From contig KE159697.1 in assembly GCA_000403415.2 (NCBI GenBank), positions 122,593 to 186,592 on the forward strand: a DNA stretch of 64,000 nt. The letters are read 5' to 3'. The notes beneath the pieces are model-generated. The model had not been told where the DNA came from. It did not search any database and saw nothing but the letters and a program-made list of their open reading frames with translations. Position numbers and translations under genes: made by a program. This document shows, one piece after another, positions 11,235 to 19,949 of the stretch (positions are counted from its first letter, which is position 1; every line of letters starts with the position of its first letter). Source of the DNA: Firmicutes bacterium M10-2. GTDB taxonomy: Bacteria > Bacillota_I > Bacilli_A > Erysipelotrichales > Erysipelotrichaceae.

Positions 11235-11834
11235 TCAAAATCGTTTGATCTTCCAATCTTTGAAAAACCCTTCCGTTCCCGTATCCACATACAATCCGAC
11301 TGCTCCGCTTGCGTCTGCCCCATGTTTCAGATCAATCACTTCTAAAACCGGATGATCCATATCCTGCACATAAAAGGTCGCTTTTTCGTTCATGATCACA
11401 GCTTTGACAGCAATCCATTCATCCAGTTGAATATTTACGGGTGCTTCATACCCATCAATCCCAAATTCTCGAAAATAAGCGAATGTATATCCCGGATAAG
11501 AAAAATATTGGGATCCATGGGCTCTGCGGACAGGGTCCGGATGGTTGCCGTTGGTCGGTCGCACATAATACGATTCGAATTCGGACCCATCTTGCTTTGA
11601 CCGAAACACGATTCCGATAAATCCTCTCGCAAAATCGGGAGCATCCGGCAAGAGGCGCGAACGCATCTTCACTTCGATGATCCCATTATGAAACGGTTGT
11701 TCTTCTTCGAAAAGAACGATCGTATTCTCATCAAAGCGATCGATTTTTTCGTTTTTTTCAACACGCAGCACTTGTTCGTTTTCCAAATTGATCCATTGGA
11801 TATTTGTATGAATGGCTTTTAATTTTTCGTTCAT
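11235..11834 (-). CDS. LamG/concanavalin A-like domain protein
   Basis: A 199-aa protein without signal peptide. The pattern of beta strands (GIIEVKMRSRL, ARGFIGIVFR, ESYYVRPTNG, VGLYVDTGTEGFFKDWKI) is that of a single LamG/concanavalin A-like jelly roll, as in some carbohydrate-binding or glycan-lyase accessory proteins. No catalytic residues can be assigned. It starts at 11834 after AAAGGATAAAAG. It is convergent with the GH1 gene and divergent from the sugar-sensing operon, so a role in carbohydrate use is likely but unproven. Confidence 0.6.
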   Translation of the reverse strand: MNEKLKAIHTNIQWINLENEQVLRVEKNEKIDRFDENTIVLFEEEQPFHNGIIEVKMRSRLLPDAPDFARGFIGIVFRSKQDGSEFESYYVRPTNGNHPDPVRRAHGSQYFSYPGYTFAYFREFGIDGYEAPVNIQLDEWIAVKAVIMNEKATFYVQDMDHPVLEVIDLKHGADASGAVGLYVDTGTEGFFKDWKIKRF

Positions 11835-11940
11835 TTTCTTTTATCCTTTCTTCTTTACTCTATTTTAGTGTATTTTGAACATTTTTGCTCATTTCCACGC
11901 TTATTTGAGTATAATGAAAAAAAGAAGATGGAAAAAGATT

Positions 11941-12891
11941 ATGAAAAAGAGAGTATGTATCCTGTTATTGTGTATCGGAATGCTGACATTGTTTTTGGCT
12001 CCGCTTTATTTTTATAATAAATCTGCTTCATTTACGGAGATCAAACGCTTTGGGGTCACCTATATGACGATGAACAATCCGTTTTATGAAGTCATCAATA
12101 ATGAATTGCGCAAAGAAATCGAATCCCGAGGCGATCAGCTTATCGTCAGAGATCCTCTGTTGGATCTTGAAAAGCAAAAAGCACAAATCGAGCAATTTGT
12201 GGAAATGAAAGTCGACGGAATTTTTATCAATCCTGTGGATTCCAACGGCATTGAGCCGGCATTGGAAAAAGCGAAGGAGGCCAAAATTCCCGTGATCGCG
12301 ATTGACGCTTCGATCGCAAGTTCGGATTTTGTAATTTCAACAATTGTTTCCGACAATTACGATGCCGGCGTGCAATGCGCCAAGCATATCATCAAACATT
12401 GCGAGCCCGGACCGATTGCTTTATTGAAGCATTCTACCGTACGTTCGGCCAGTGATCGTATCCAAGGATTTAAAGACACGATTGTCCAAGATCCGCGTTT
12501 TACGATTGTCAACGAAGCCGAATGTTTCGGCCAGCTGGAAATCGCAATGCCGAAAACAAACGAAATGCTTGAACAAACTCCCCAAATCAAGATCATTATG
12601 GCATTGAACGATCCAAGTGCTCTAGGCGCAAAAGCGGCCTTAAAAGTGCTTGATCGCAACGATATTCAAATTTACGGTGTGGACGGAACACCTGAAATGA
12701 AAGCATTAATCGGCTCCGACCCAAGCATTGTAGCGACTGTTGCACAATCTCCGTATATGATTGGCCGTACAGCTGCCTTCTCGATGTATTCTTATTTAGA
12801 CGGAAACTTTATCGAAAAAAACGTGATGATCGATGTGAATCTTATCGATTTGGAAACGATCGATAAATATTCGAAAGGCGGGTGGCAGTAA
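11941..12891 (+). CDS. Membrane-anchored periplasmic-binding-fold protein (RbsB-like)
   Basis: Family 4 (Peripla_BP) sugar-binding protein, 316 aa. One N-terminal hydrophobic segment (about residues 5-24) has no lipobox cysteine, so it is held in the membrane by an uncleaved anchor. The binding fold follows: FGVTYMTMNNPFYEVI, VDGIFINPVDSN, and IYGVDGTPEMK. The start at 11941 is chosen because the TATAAT at 11909-11914 overlaps the earlier in-frame ATG at 11914, which therefore cannot be in the mRNA. No permease or ATPase gene is nearby. The stop overlaps the kinase start (TAATG). The likely role is ligand sensing for the adjacent kinase, by analogy with XylFII-LytS pairs. Confidence 0.85.
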   Translation: MKKRVCILLLCIGMLTLFLAPLYFYNKSASFTEIKRFGVTYMTMNNPFYEVINNELRKEIESRGDQLIVRDPLLDLEKQKAQIEQFVEMKVDGIFINPVDSNGIEPALEKAKEAKIPVIAIDASIASSDFVISTIVSDNYDAGVQCAKHIIKHCEPGPIALLKHSTVRSASDRIQGFKDTIVQDPRFTIVNEAECFGQLEIAMPKTNEMLEQTPQIKIIMALNDPSALGAKAALKVLDRNDIQIYGVDGTPEMKALIGSDPSIVATVAQSPYMIGRTAAFSMYSYLDGNFIEKNVMIDVNLIDLETIDKYSKGGWQ

Positions 12892-14198
12892 TGTTTTCCT
12901 ATTTTCGAACTGTTTCTCGTGTACGCAGTGCTTTGATTTTTATCAATTATATGATCATCATGGTATATGCCGGTGTTTTTTTGATGGGAACACGTTATTT
13001 AGTCGTGCATCAGGAAAGTCTTGCGTTCTTGAGTCAACTCCCCCACATTCCCAAGGATCCGCAAATCGTATTTATAGGCTGTTTCGTACTTTATATTCTT
13101 TTTGCGATTCTTCTTTTAAACAGCAAACAAAATCAAATTTTTCACTTTATCGATTTGATTATCGAATGGGTGATTTCTTTTGCGATCATTTTACTGCTTG
13201 ATCTTTCGACACAATCGATTGTGCTTCTTGTGATCTGTGATTGTCTGTACCATGTGCGGGATTTGAAAAACAGCCAAATCTACTGTATGCTCACTTTTTC
13301 AATCGTACTTTATATGTTTTCCAATTATTCGATTATGAGTCAGATTATTGCCTTAAACAATTTGCAGAGCTATTTTACGGTTTTTTCACCGACTGTCAAT
13401 GCATTGCTAAGTTCTGTGCGGACGATACTTGAAGGGCTTAATTTGCTACTGTTTATTTTATTTATCGCCTACTTTACCGTGAATCAGTACAAGGAAAAAG
13501 AAAATATCGCACAAGAGCTGGAAATGGTCAACGAAGTCAATGCACAGCTGCGCCATTATGCCGCGATAACCGAACAAGCTGCGGAAAACAATGAACGAAA
13601 ACGAATTGCCCGGGAAATTCATGATACGCTCGGGCACGCTCTGACAGGAATTGCGGCCGGAATTGACGCATGTCTGATCATGATTGATAAAAAACCCGAA
13701 TTGGTAAAAGGCCAACTACAGCGCATACGAAATGTGGTGACTGAAGGAATCGGCGATGTACGCAATTCTCTCCAGAAATTAAGGCCCGGTGCTCTTGAAC
13801 AGCAAAGTTTGGAGGGTGCCTTGAAAAAAATGATCCAAGAATTTGTTTCGGTATCGAATGTAGATATTGTCCTATCTTATAAACTTCCGGAACTTGATTT
13901 CGAAAAAACAAAGGAAGATGCGTTGTTCCGGATGATCCAGGAATGCATCACAAATTCCATTCGTCATGGGCACGCAAAACACGTTGCGGTCCGCATAGAA
14001 ACGGATCAGAATATACCCGATCATATTATTGTGGTTGTACAGGATGACGGTCAAGGGTGCGAAACAATCCATCCGGGATACGGATTGATGCAGATGGCCG
14101 AACGGATCAGCACGATCCACGGAACTCTTTCTTATGAAGGAAAAGACGGATTTGTATGCAAAGCAATTATTCCGTTGCAGAAAGGAGAATTGAAATGA
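12891..14198 (+). CDS. NarL-type sensor histidine kinase
   Basis: 435-aa membrane kinase. About six hydrophobic helices fill the first 190 residues, with no large extracellular domain, so ligand detection is probably delegated to a partner. A coiled linker leads to the HisKA_3 dimerisation motif REIHDTLGHAL with phospho-acceptor H244, then an HATPase domain with the N box ECITNSIRHG and G-box VQDDGQGCE. ATG 12891 is used rather than the GTG nine bases upstream because it overlaps the preceding stop. It is coupled to the response regulator by ATGA. Confidence 0.92.
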   Translation: MFSYFRTVSRVRSALIFINYMIIMVYAGVFLMGTRYLVVHQESLAFLSQLPHIPKDPQIVFIGCFVLYILFAILLLNSKQNQIFHFIDLIIEWVISFAIILLLDLSTQSIVLLVICDCLYHVRDLKNSQIYCMLTFSIVLYMFSNYSIMSQIIALNNLQSYFTVFSPTVNALLSSVRTILEGLNLLLFILFIAYFTVNQYKEKENIAQELEMVNEVNAQLRHYAAITEQAAENNERKRIAREIHDTLGHALTGIAAGIDACLIMIDKKPELVKGQLQRIRNVVTEGIGDVRNSLQKLRPGALEQQSLEGALKKMIQEFVSVSNVDIVLSYKLPELDFEKTKEDALFRMIQECITNSIRHGHAKHVAVRIETDQNIPDHIIVVVQDDGQGCETIHPGYGLMQMAERISTIHGTLSYEGKDGFVCKAIIPLQKGELK

Positions 14199-14854
14199 TC
14201 AAAATACTTATTGCTGACGATCAGGAAATGATCCGCAGCTCTTTGGAGCTTGTTTTGTCCTGCGAAGAAGATCTCGATGTAAAAGGGGTTGCACAAAACG
14301 GAGTCGAAGTTCTTGAATTTTTGGAAAAACAGCCAGTCGATGTCATTCTTATGGATATCCGCATGCCGATCATGGATGGAGTGCTGTGCACTCGAAAAGT
14401 GAAAGAGCGCTGGTCCGATACCAAAGTCATCATCTTGACGACTTTTGATGATGATGATTTTGTATTTTCCGCTCTGCAATATGGTGCCAGCGGCTATTTG
14501 CTGAAAGCAGGAGATCTGGATACATTGCATGAAGCCATACAAACTGTCCACAGCGGCGGGGCAATGATCAATCCGGGCATTGCCCGAAAAGTAGTCGATC
14601 TTTTTTCCCGAGTCAAAAATACGCCGATCATCGAAGTTGACGAACAAAACGTAAACAAGATCTCGGATGTCGAATGGGAGGTCATACAGCAAATCGGAAA
14701 GGGGCTTTCCAACAAAGAAATTGCCGAAACGCTCTTCCTTTCCGAAGGAACAGTTCGCAATTATCTTTCGCGGATTCTCGGAAAACTTGGTTTGCGTGAT
14801 CGTACCCAAGTCGCAATATGGGCTGTCGAACACGGATTTATGAGGAAATTATGA
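14195..14854 (+). CDS. NarL/LuxR-type response regulator
   Basis: 219 aa. The receiver domain (1-120) has phospho-acceptor D54 in VILMDIRMP, acidic pocket DD at 8-9 and the conserved lysine in LLKAGD. The C-terminal LuxR-type helix-turn-helix has LSNKEIAETLFLSEGTVRNY. The start at 14195 follows AAAGGAG and overlaps the kinase stop. It is the cognate partner of the kinase; target promoters are unknown but may include the operon itself and nearby glycosidase or sialic-acid genes. Confidence 0.95.
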   Translation: MIKILIADDQEMIRSSLELVLSCEEDLDVKGVAQNGVEVLEFLEKQPVDVILMDIRMPIMDGVLCTRKVKERWSDTKVIILTTFDDDDFVFSALQYGASGYLLKAGDLDTLHEAIQTVHSGGAMINPGIARKVVDLFSRVKNTPIIEVDEQNVNKISDVEWEVIQQIGKGLSNKEIAETLFLSEGTVRNYLSRILGKLGLRDRTQVAIWAVEHGFMRKL

Positions 14855-16125
14855 TGGCTTTTTTCAAGAAAAAAGAGTTGCTGATTATGATGGTTGTCCT
14901 AGGCTTGATTGCTGCTTTAGTTTATGTTCAGCGCCCGGTCGTCTTAAAACTGGGAATTTTTACGGGCGGAAGCTGGAATGTACCGTCCGTTACTACTTAT
15001 GAATTTGTCGATGAGATCATCGAGCGGTTCGAGCAAGAGCATCCGGGCGTCCAAGTAGAGTACGAAGCAGGAATTCGCAGACAGGACTACCCAACATGGA
15101 TGGCTGATCGTATTTTGACCGGAAATTGTCCGGATGTATTTTTGATCTTGGATGAGGACTTTTTTCAATATGCGCAGCTTGGTGTATTGAAAAACTTAAA
15201 TTCTTATTTGGTTTCAGACCCGCAATTCGATCCTTCCCGATATTTTCCGGGTGCTTTGGAACATGGCTGTTTCGACTCCAAGCAGTTCGTCCTCCCTCTT
15301 GAATCGAGTCCTGAATTGATGTTTGTCAATGTTTCCATGTTGAAACAGGAAGGAATTCCCCTGCCAGATGAAAATTGGACAGTCGATGACCTTTACGCGA
15401 TTTGCGAAGCGGTCACAAAAGACATCGATCATAATGGTACCGTGGATCAGTTCGGTATTGTCGGCTACAACTGGAATCATATCCTGACTGCCTATGGGAT
15501 TACTATTAACGATAAAGACGGAAAAATAAAACTTGATCATCCGCAATTGCGCAATGCCTTACAGCAGCTCAAAGATCTTGATGCGCTCAACAAAACGATC
15601 ACCCCTACTCAGCAAGATCTGGATGAAGGAAAGGTCGCTTTTGCGCCTATGGACTATGCTCAATTTGTCACTTACAATCCGTATCCTTGGCGAATCAAAC
15701 GTTATTCGAATTTCGATTGGCTTTGTATCCCTATGCCTTCACAGGAAGCAGGGAAAAGCAGTTATGGCGGGGCATGGCTTTCTATGGGAATTTCAAGCCG
15801 TACTCATTACGGCAATCTTTCATGGCAGCTTTTGAAAGAATTTTGCTATAGAGAAGAAAGTCAGAAAAAAATGGTTCTGAACGGTTCGGGTGTCAGTGCG
15901 CTGCAAGGACTTCTGTTTGAAGATGAAATCATCGACTACTATTCGGGAATTGATATTTCTTCTTCGCTGATTAATACAATCATGCAAAAAGGGCCTCACA
16001 ACAGTATTATGCTTGATGATGACCGACAGACATTTCTTGATGTGCAAATCAATAAAATTCTCGATGAAGAGGACGAGCTCGATCTTTCTTTGATGGAGCT
16101 TGAACGAAAAATCAACAAACAATAA
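14851..16125 (+). CDS. Extracellular solute-binding protein family 1, membrane-anchored
   Basis: 424-aa SBP_bac_1 type carbohydrate-binding protein. The N-terminal hydrophobic segment (residues 9-24) is followed directly by the mature fold with no lipobox, so it too is anchored by a helix. GSWNVPSVTTYEFVDEIIERF and the segment YGGAWLSMGIS are typical of sugar-binding members. It is coupled to the response regulator by ATGA. No membrane permease is encoded with it, so it either serves an importer elsewhere or acts as a second sensory component of the two-component system. Confidence 0.87.
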   Translation: MMAFFKKKELLIMMVVLGLIAALVYVQRPVVLKLGIFTGGSWNVPSVTTYEFVDEIIERFEQEHPGVQVEYEAGIRRQDYPTWMADRILTGNCPDVFLILDEDFFQYAQLGVLKNLNSYLVSDPQFDPSRYFPGALEHGCFDSKQFVLPLESSPELMFVNVSMLKQEGIPLPDENWTVDDLYAICEAVTKDIDHNGTVDQFGIVGYNWNHILTAYGITINDKDGKIKLDHPQLRNALQQLKDLDALNKTITPTQQDLDEGKVAFAPMDYAQFVTYNPYPWRIKRYSNFDWLCIPMPSQEAGKSSYGGAWLSMGISSRTHYGNLSWQLLKEFCYREESQKKMVLNGSGVSALQGLLFEDEIIDYYSGIDISSSLINTIMQKGPHNSIMLDDDRQTFLDVQINKILDEEDELDLSLMELERKINKQ

Positions 16126-16144
16126 AAACCGCCATGTGGCGGTT
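16121..16144 (-). terminator. Terminator of the sialic-acid operon
   Basis: AACCGCCA pairs with TGGCGGTT; on the minus strand TTTTTATTG follows. The RpiR stop codon lies inside the stem. It may also stop the convergent sensory operon. Confidence 0.8.
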
Positions 16145-16961
16145 AGCGGTCAATGACTTTCAAGGTCGCATCATAAAGTTTTGTTTTTCTCGGACGATCG
16201 AGTTCCATATAGCTTGCATAAAGCATATCAATAAAGATCAATAGAGGAAATTGGGGAGATATCAAGTTTCCGCGATCTAAATGCTTGAGCGAAGGCACAA
16301 GAACGATTTCATCGCAAAACCGTTCATGAAGCTCATTGTGATTGGCTGTGACAAGCACTGTTGTCGCTCCTCTTTTCTTCGATTCTTCAAGAAACACGAG
16401 CACTTCCCGACTTTCTCCCGACAAGGAAAAACCGATTGTCACATCTTCTTCCTGGCGCATAATCGCTTGGATCATCATCATTTCAGGATCAGTGAGCGCG
16501 TTGATATCCACACCGATCCGTGTAAAGCGATGGGCCATTTCCATGGCGGCATAACCGGAAATTCCTTTTCCGCAAACCGATGTTCTTCTTGCTAAGGTGA
16601 GCATTTCGGTCACGCGGCTCATTTGATCCTTATCCATGAGCGAGTCACTCTTTGTCAATAAGATTTGGTATGCGTCGAAAACCGAAGTCGAGCTTTGCGC
16701 GACCGTATCGTAAAGTTCGGATTGATTCAAAGATCCTTCATATAAATAGATAAATTCCCGATATCCTCGGAATCCGCATTTTTTCGCAAATCGGGAAAGG
16801 GTCGCTTCAGAGATTGCCAATCGTTTACTCATCGCTTTGGAAGAAAAATCCACGATCTGACGGTTCGTCAGGAAGAAATCGGCTACATCTTTTTCAAGCT
16901 GGGTCAGTTTTTGATAGGCGGATTCGATCTTCGGCAAGATCGATTTATACGGGCTATTCAT
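16143..16961 (-). CDS. MurR/RpiR-family regulator
   Basis: 272 aa. N-terminal RpiR helix-turn-helix (about 1-77, KAMSKRLAISEATLSRFAKKCGF) and C-terminal SIS domain (about 105-245, VCGKGISGYAAMEMAHRF and GFSLSGESREVL) that binds phosphosugars. It is the last gene of the sialic-acid cluster and overlaps the kinase stop by 8 nt, so it probably senses ManNAc-6-P or GlcNAc-6-P and controls the cluster, as NanR of RpiR type does in other Bacillota. That role is inferred from context. Confidence 0.9.
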   Translation of the reverse strand: MNSPYKSILPKIESAYQKLTQLEKDVADFFLTNRQIVDFSSKAMSKRLAISEATLSRFAKKCGFRGYREFIYLYEGSLNQSELYDTVAQSSTSVFDAYQILLTKSDSLMDKDQMSRVTEMLTLARRTSVCGKGISGYAAMEMAHRFTRIGVDINALTDPEMMMIQAIMRQEEDVTIGFSLSGESREVLVFLEESKKRGATTVLVTANHNELHERFCDEIVLVPSLKHLDRGNLISPQFPLLIFIDMLYASYMELDRPRKTKLYDATLKVIDR

Positions 16962-17853
16962 TGCTTTGAGGATGCTTTTTCAAAAAATTCGCCAACGCAC
17001 CTTTCATACCTGCATCATTGGCGTGTTGAGCAAACTCGATTCGCGTGTTTTTCGCAATTAGCGGGATCGTATGAGCAGCAAACGCATCTTCAAGATCTTG
17101 ACGCATCTTTTCTCCTTGGGCCATGATTCCTCCACCAAGTACGATGACTTCGGGATTGAGCACAAAGCTGATAAGGGCCATCCCTTGTCCGAGCACATCG
17201 CACATATTTTTAATGGCTTGAATGCAGTCCTGATCTCCTTGATCGGCGCATGCAAAAATCTTTTTTCCGTTCCATAAAGACAACGGCTCGTTTTTCTTTT
17301 TTGCCACATTGTTAACCAGAGCACTTGTCGCTCCGATATCTTGAAAAGGAATTCCGTTGATTGGCATGTAGCCGACTTCGCAAGCCGAAAAACAATTCCC
17401 GTGAAGGAGATTTCCTTCTTCGATAAAGCAGCCACCGATCCCGGTTCCGATTGTGAGCATCAACATAGAAGCCGCATCTTTTCCTTTTCCGTTTTGAGCT
17501 TCGGCAAGTCCTGCGCAATTTACATCGTTTTCGACTTCTGTCGGCCGCGCGAATTTCTTTTCAAGCCGTTCTTTATAATTGATCCCGATATAATTCGGAA
17601 TCGCATCGGAAGCATGGATAATACAGCCCTTTTCGCTGTCAACTACGCCGGCTGTAGAGATTGCGATTCCTGCGATGTTCTCATCTTGTTCAATCATTTG
17701 TCTGACAAGATCTTCGACTTTTTCAGCGAGTGCTTCCCCTCCTTTGTAGGCCTGAGTTTCTGTTTCGTTTTTTTGAACAACGGAACCATTCTCGTTTAAG
17801 ATTCCGTATTTGATGGCGGTCCCGCCAATATCTATGCATGCAAATGTATTCAT
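16954..17853 (-). CDS. nanK: ROK-family kinase, probable N-acetylmannosamine kinase
   Basis: 299-aa sugar kinase. The ATP-binding start CIDIGGTAIKYG and ENDVNCAGLAE and TIGTGIGGC segments are ROK signatures. The zinc cluster CxCGxxGC common in ROK glucokinases is absent (here HGNCFSACEVGYM). Start 17853 follows AAGGAGAAAAAG. Between lyase/transporter genes and an RpiR regulator, the expected reaction is ManNAc plus ATP to ManNAc-6-P. Specificity is inferred from context. Confidence 0.85.
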   Translation of the reverse strand: MNTFACIDIGGTAIKYGILNENGSVVQKNETETQAYKGGEALAEKVEDLVRQMIEQDENIAGIAISTAGVVDSEKGCIIHASDAIPNYIGINYKERLEKKFARPTEVENDVNCAGLAEAQNGKGKDAASMLMLTIGTGIGGCFIEEGNLLHGNCFSACEVGYMPINGIPFQDIGATSALVNNVAKKKNEPLSLWNGKKIFACADQGDQDCIQAIKNMCDVLGQGMALISFVLNPEVIVLGGGIMAQGEKMRQDLEDAFAAHTIPLIAKNTRIEFAQHANDAGMKGALANFLKKHPQSNE

Positions 17854-17881
17854 CTTTTTCTCCTTATTTTTATTATAAACC

Positions 17882-17917
17882 AAAAACGCACCGCAATGAT
17901 CAAGCATGTACGGTGCG
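17882..17917 (-). terminator. Intra-operon terminator between nanQ and nanK
   Basis: CGCACCG (17917-17911) pairs with CGGTGCG (17893-17887) on the minus strand, followed by TTTTTGG. A TATAAT-like box lies just beyond, so nanK-rpiR may also be transcribed separately, uncoupling kinase and regulator levels from the upstream genes. Confidence 0.6.
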
Positions 17918-17924
17918 AATGGAT

Positions 17925-18377
17925 TTACTGGTCGATCTTAACTTTAAAGATCGCTTTTTTTATTCGTTGCGGATTTCCTTTGTACGCAACAGCTGTTCTA
18001 TGGGCATCCTGAGGATCGCACACTAAGTACGTTCCGGGAGTCATTATAACTGAAGCATTTTCGTTTCCTTCCATTGAAACAAAATCAGACGCTTTTTCAT
18101 ATCCTTTGATTTCCATATTCGATATGAAATTTAAATCGATTTGTTCTTCTCCGGAAAGCGGAACATGCACATCCAAGTAGTCTTTGTGCGCTTCCCAAAA
18201 TCTTTTTTTTGGCGAAGTTGTTTCATATTCCACGATATTTACAAACAAGTTTTCTCCGTCGATTTCATGACTTCCTTTTTCAAATTGAAGCAAGTCGTGG
18301 CTTGACGCAAAATCAAGCGCGGCCTTCACACCATGCGATAAAGGTTGTTCGATATGATCGATTTGTCCGAAAATCAT
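17925..18377 (-). CDS. nanQ: YhcH/YjgK/YiaL family, N-acetylneuraminate anomerase
   Basis: 150-aa beta-sandwich protein of the DUF386 family, full length. Family landmarks are LDVHVPLSGEEQID, DFVSMEG and a metal-site region GTYLVCDPQDAHRT. NanQ members speed interconversion of sialic acid anomers so that the lyase and kinase can use them. It is coupled to the upstream symporter by ATGA (18374-18377). Confidence 0.87.
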   Translation of the reverse strand: MIFGQIDHIEQPLSHGVKAALDFASSHDLLQFEKGSHEIDGENLFVNIVEYETTSPKKRFWEAHKDYLDVHVPLSGEEQIDLNFISNMEIKGYEKASDFVSMEGNENASVIMTPGTYLVCDPQDAHRTAVAYKGNPQRIKKAIFKVKIDQ

Positions 18378-19930
18378 ACAGCACCCTCACTTCCTTTGGA
18401 AAGATTTAATTTATTTTGTTTTTTTTCTTCTTTAAAATCCGAATAGGTTGTATATGGGGCGACCACATTTTGTTTGTGGGTTACTTTTGTATAGATCCAA
18501 CTGCAGAGCAGTCCGACGATCAGCGAAATTGCGATCGAAATCAATGAGTAAGACCAGATCGAAATATCCGTGAATTGATATTTGATCAGGACCATGACAA
18601 TTGAAGCGGCTCCAAATCCCATGAATGCGCCGAAGGCATTGGCTGATTTGAAGAATACTCCAAGAATGAAGATTCCTACCAAAATTCCCAGAACGAGTCC
18701 CATGAATCCGTTGAACCATTCATAAGCGCTTGTCACTCCGCCGCTGGCAAGTGCCATCGCAACAACGATCGAGAAAATTCCGACAAACAGCGATACATAT
18801 TGACCGATTTTTGTTTGTTTTTCAAAGCTCATTTCTTTTTTCGAAATTCGCGATTGGATATCGAGCGTCCATGAAGATGCAACAGAATTCAATCCGGTCG
18901 AAAGGGTGGATTGGCTTGCTGCGTAAATTGCAGCCAGAAGAAGTCCTGTGATTCCTACCGGAAGTTCATAGGCAATATAGCTTGCGAAGATCTGATCTTG
19001 TGCGGCTGCCGGAGGCAAAGCGTTTTGTTGATAAAATACATACAATCCGGTTCCGATCAAGTAGAAGATGGTTGCCATGAAAATAGACAGCAATCCGTTC
19101 GTACGCATCATCTTATTCAATTTTTTTGTATCTGTCGTGGTCGTGAATCGCTGTACAATATCTTGAGAAGATACATAAGAACCCATCGTGTTCAGTCCGG
19201 CTCCGAAAATCATCAGGAATACCGAATCGCGAAGGATGTTTGCATCAAATATCGGCTGATCCGGAGCTAAGAATTTTTGTTCTGTCCAAAATGAATTGAA
19301 GATTGCTCCGAGTCCACCGTCAATGTGCGACAGCAAATACACACATCCGAAAGTCACGCCGACAATAAGTACGGCTCCTTGGATAAAGTCGGTCCAAAGC
19401 ACAGATTTCAAACCTCCGGTGTAGGAATAAATAATTGCGATTACACCCATGATCAAAATGAGGATATTGACATGAATACCGGTCAAAGATGCGAGCACCA
19501 TGCATGGCAGATACATAATGATCGACATACGTCCGACTTGGTAAACGATAAACATGATCGCTCCGAGTATACGAAGTGCTTTTGATCCGAAGCGAAGTTC
19601 CAAATAATGATAAGCTGTATCGATATTCAATTTCGCATACACCGGCAGGAAGTAGCGGATGGTCAGCGGAATCGCAATGAGCATTCCCAATTGGGCAAAC
19701 CACATGATCCATGTTCCGGCATAGGAGTTTCCGGCAAGCGATAAAAACGAAATCGGCGAAAGCAGTGTGGCGAAAATCGAAACGGAAGTAACCCACCAAG
19801 GAATGGTTCCATCCCCTTTGAAGTATTCTTTTCCTTTCATATCCTTTTTCGCAAAGAACAATCCGGCAACAAGAACAGCTCCGAGGTACGCGACTAAAAT
19901 GATAAAATCAATGATCGTAAATCCCTGCAT
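18374..19930 (-). CDS. nanT: Sodium:solute symporter (SSS), probable sialic acid transporter
   Basis: 518-aa SSS-family permease with about 13 helices. FKGDGTIPWWVTSVSIFATL, IYSYTGGLKSVLWTDFIQG and the helix 8 region AAIYAASQSTLSTGLNSVASS are family signatures; the serine-rich stretch forms the second sodium site in relatives. Its place between nanA and nanQ makes sodium-driven uptake of Neu5Ac the best guess (SiaT/NanT of SSS type). No TRAP, ABC or MFS sialic acid transporter is present. Confidence 0.88.
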   Translation of the reverse strand: MQGFTIIDFIILVAYLGAVLVAGLFFAKKDMKGKEYFKGDGTIPWWVTSVSIFATLLSPISFLSLAGNSYAGTWIMWFAQLGMLIAIPLTIRYFLPVYAKLNIDTAYHYLELRFGSKALRILGAIMFIVYQVGRMSIIMYLPCMVLASLTGIHVNILILIMGVIAIIYSYTGGLKSVLWTDFIQGAVLIVGVTFGCVYLLSHIDGGLGAIFNSFWTEQKFLAPDQPIFDANILRDSVFLMIFGAGLNTMGSYVSSQDIVQRFTTTTDTKKLNKMMRTNGLLSIFMATIFYLIGTGLYVFYQQNALPPAAAQDQIFASYIAYELPVGITGLLLAAIYAASQSTLSTGLNSVASSWTLDIQSRISKKEMSFEKQTKIGQYVSLFVGIFSIVVAMALASGGVTSAYEWFNGFMGLVLGILVGIFILGVFFKSANAFGAFMGFGAASIVMVLIKYQFTDISIWSYSLISIAISLIVGLLCSWIYTKVTHKQNVVAPYTTYSDFKEEKKQNKLNLSKGSEGAV

Positions 19931-19949
19931 CTTTATTCTCCTTTAATTA

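Noticed and set aside
12882..12890. GTG start for the histidine kinase
   Set aside because: It would add three residues; the ATG at 12891 overlapping the previous stop fits the coupling seen through this operon.
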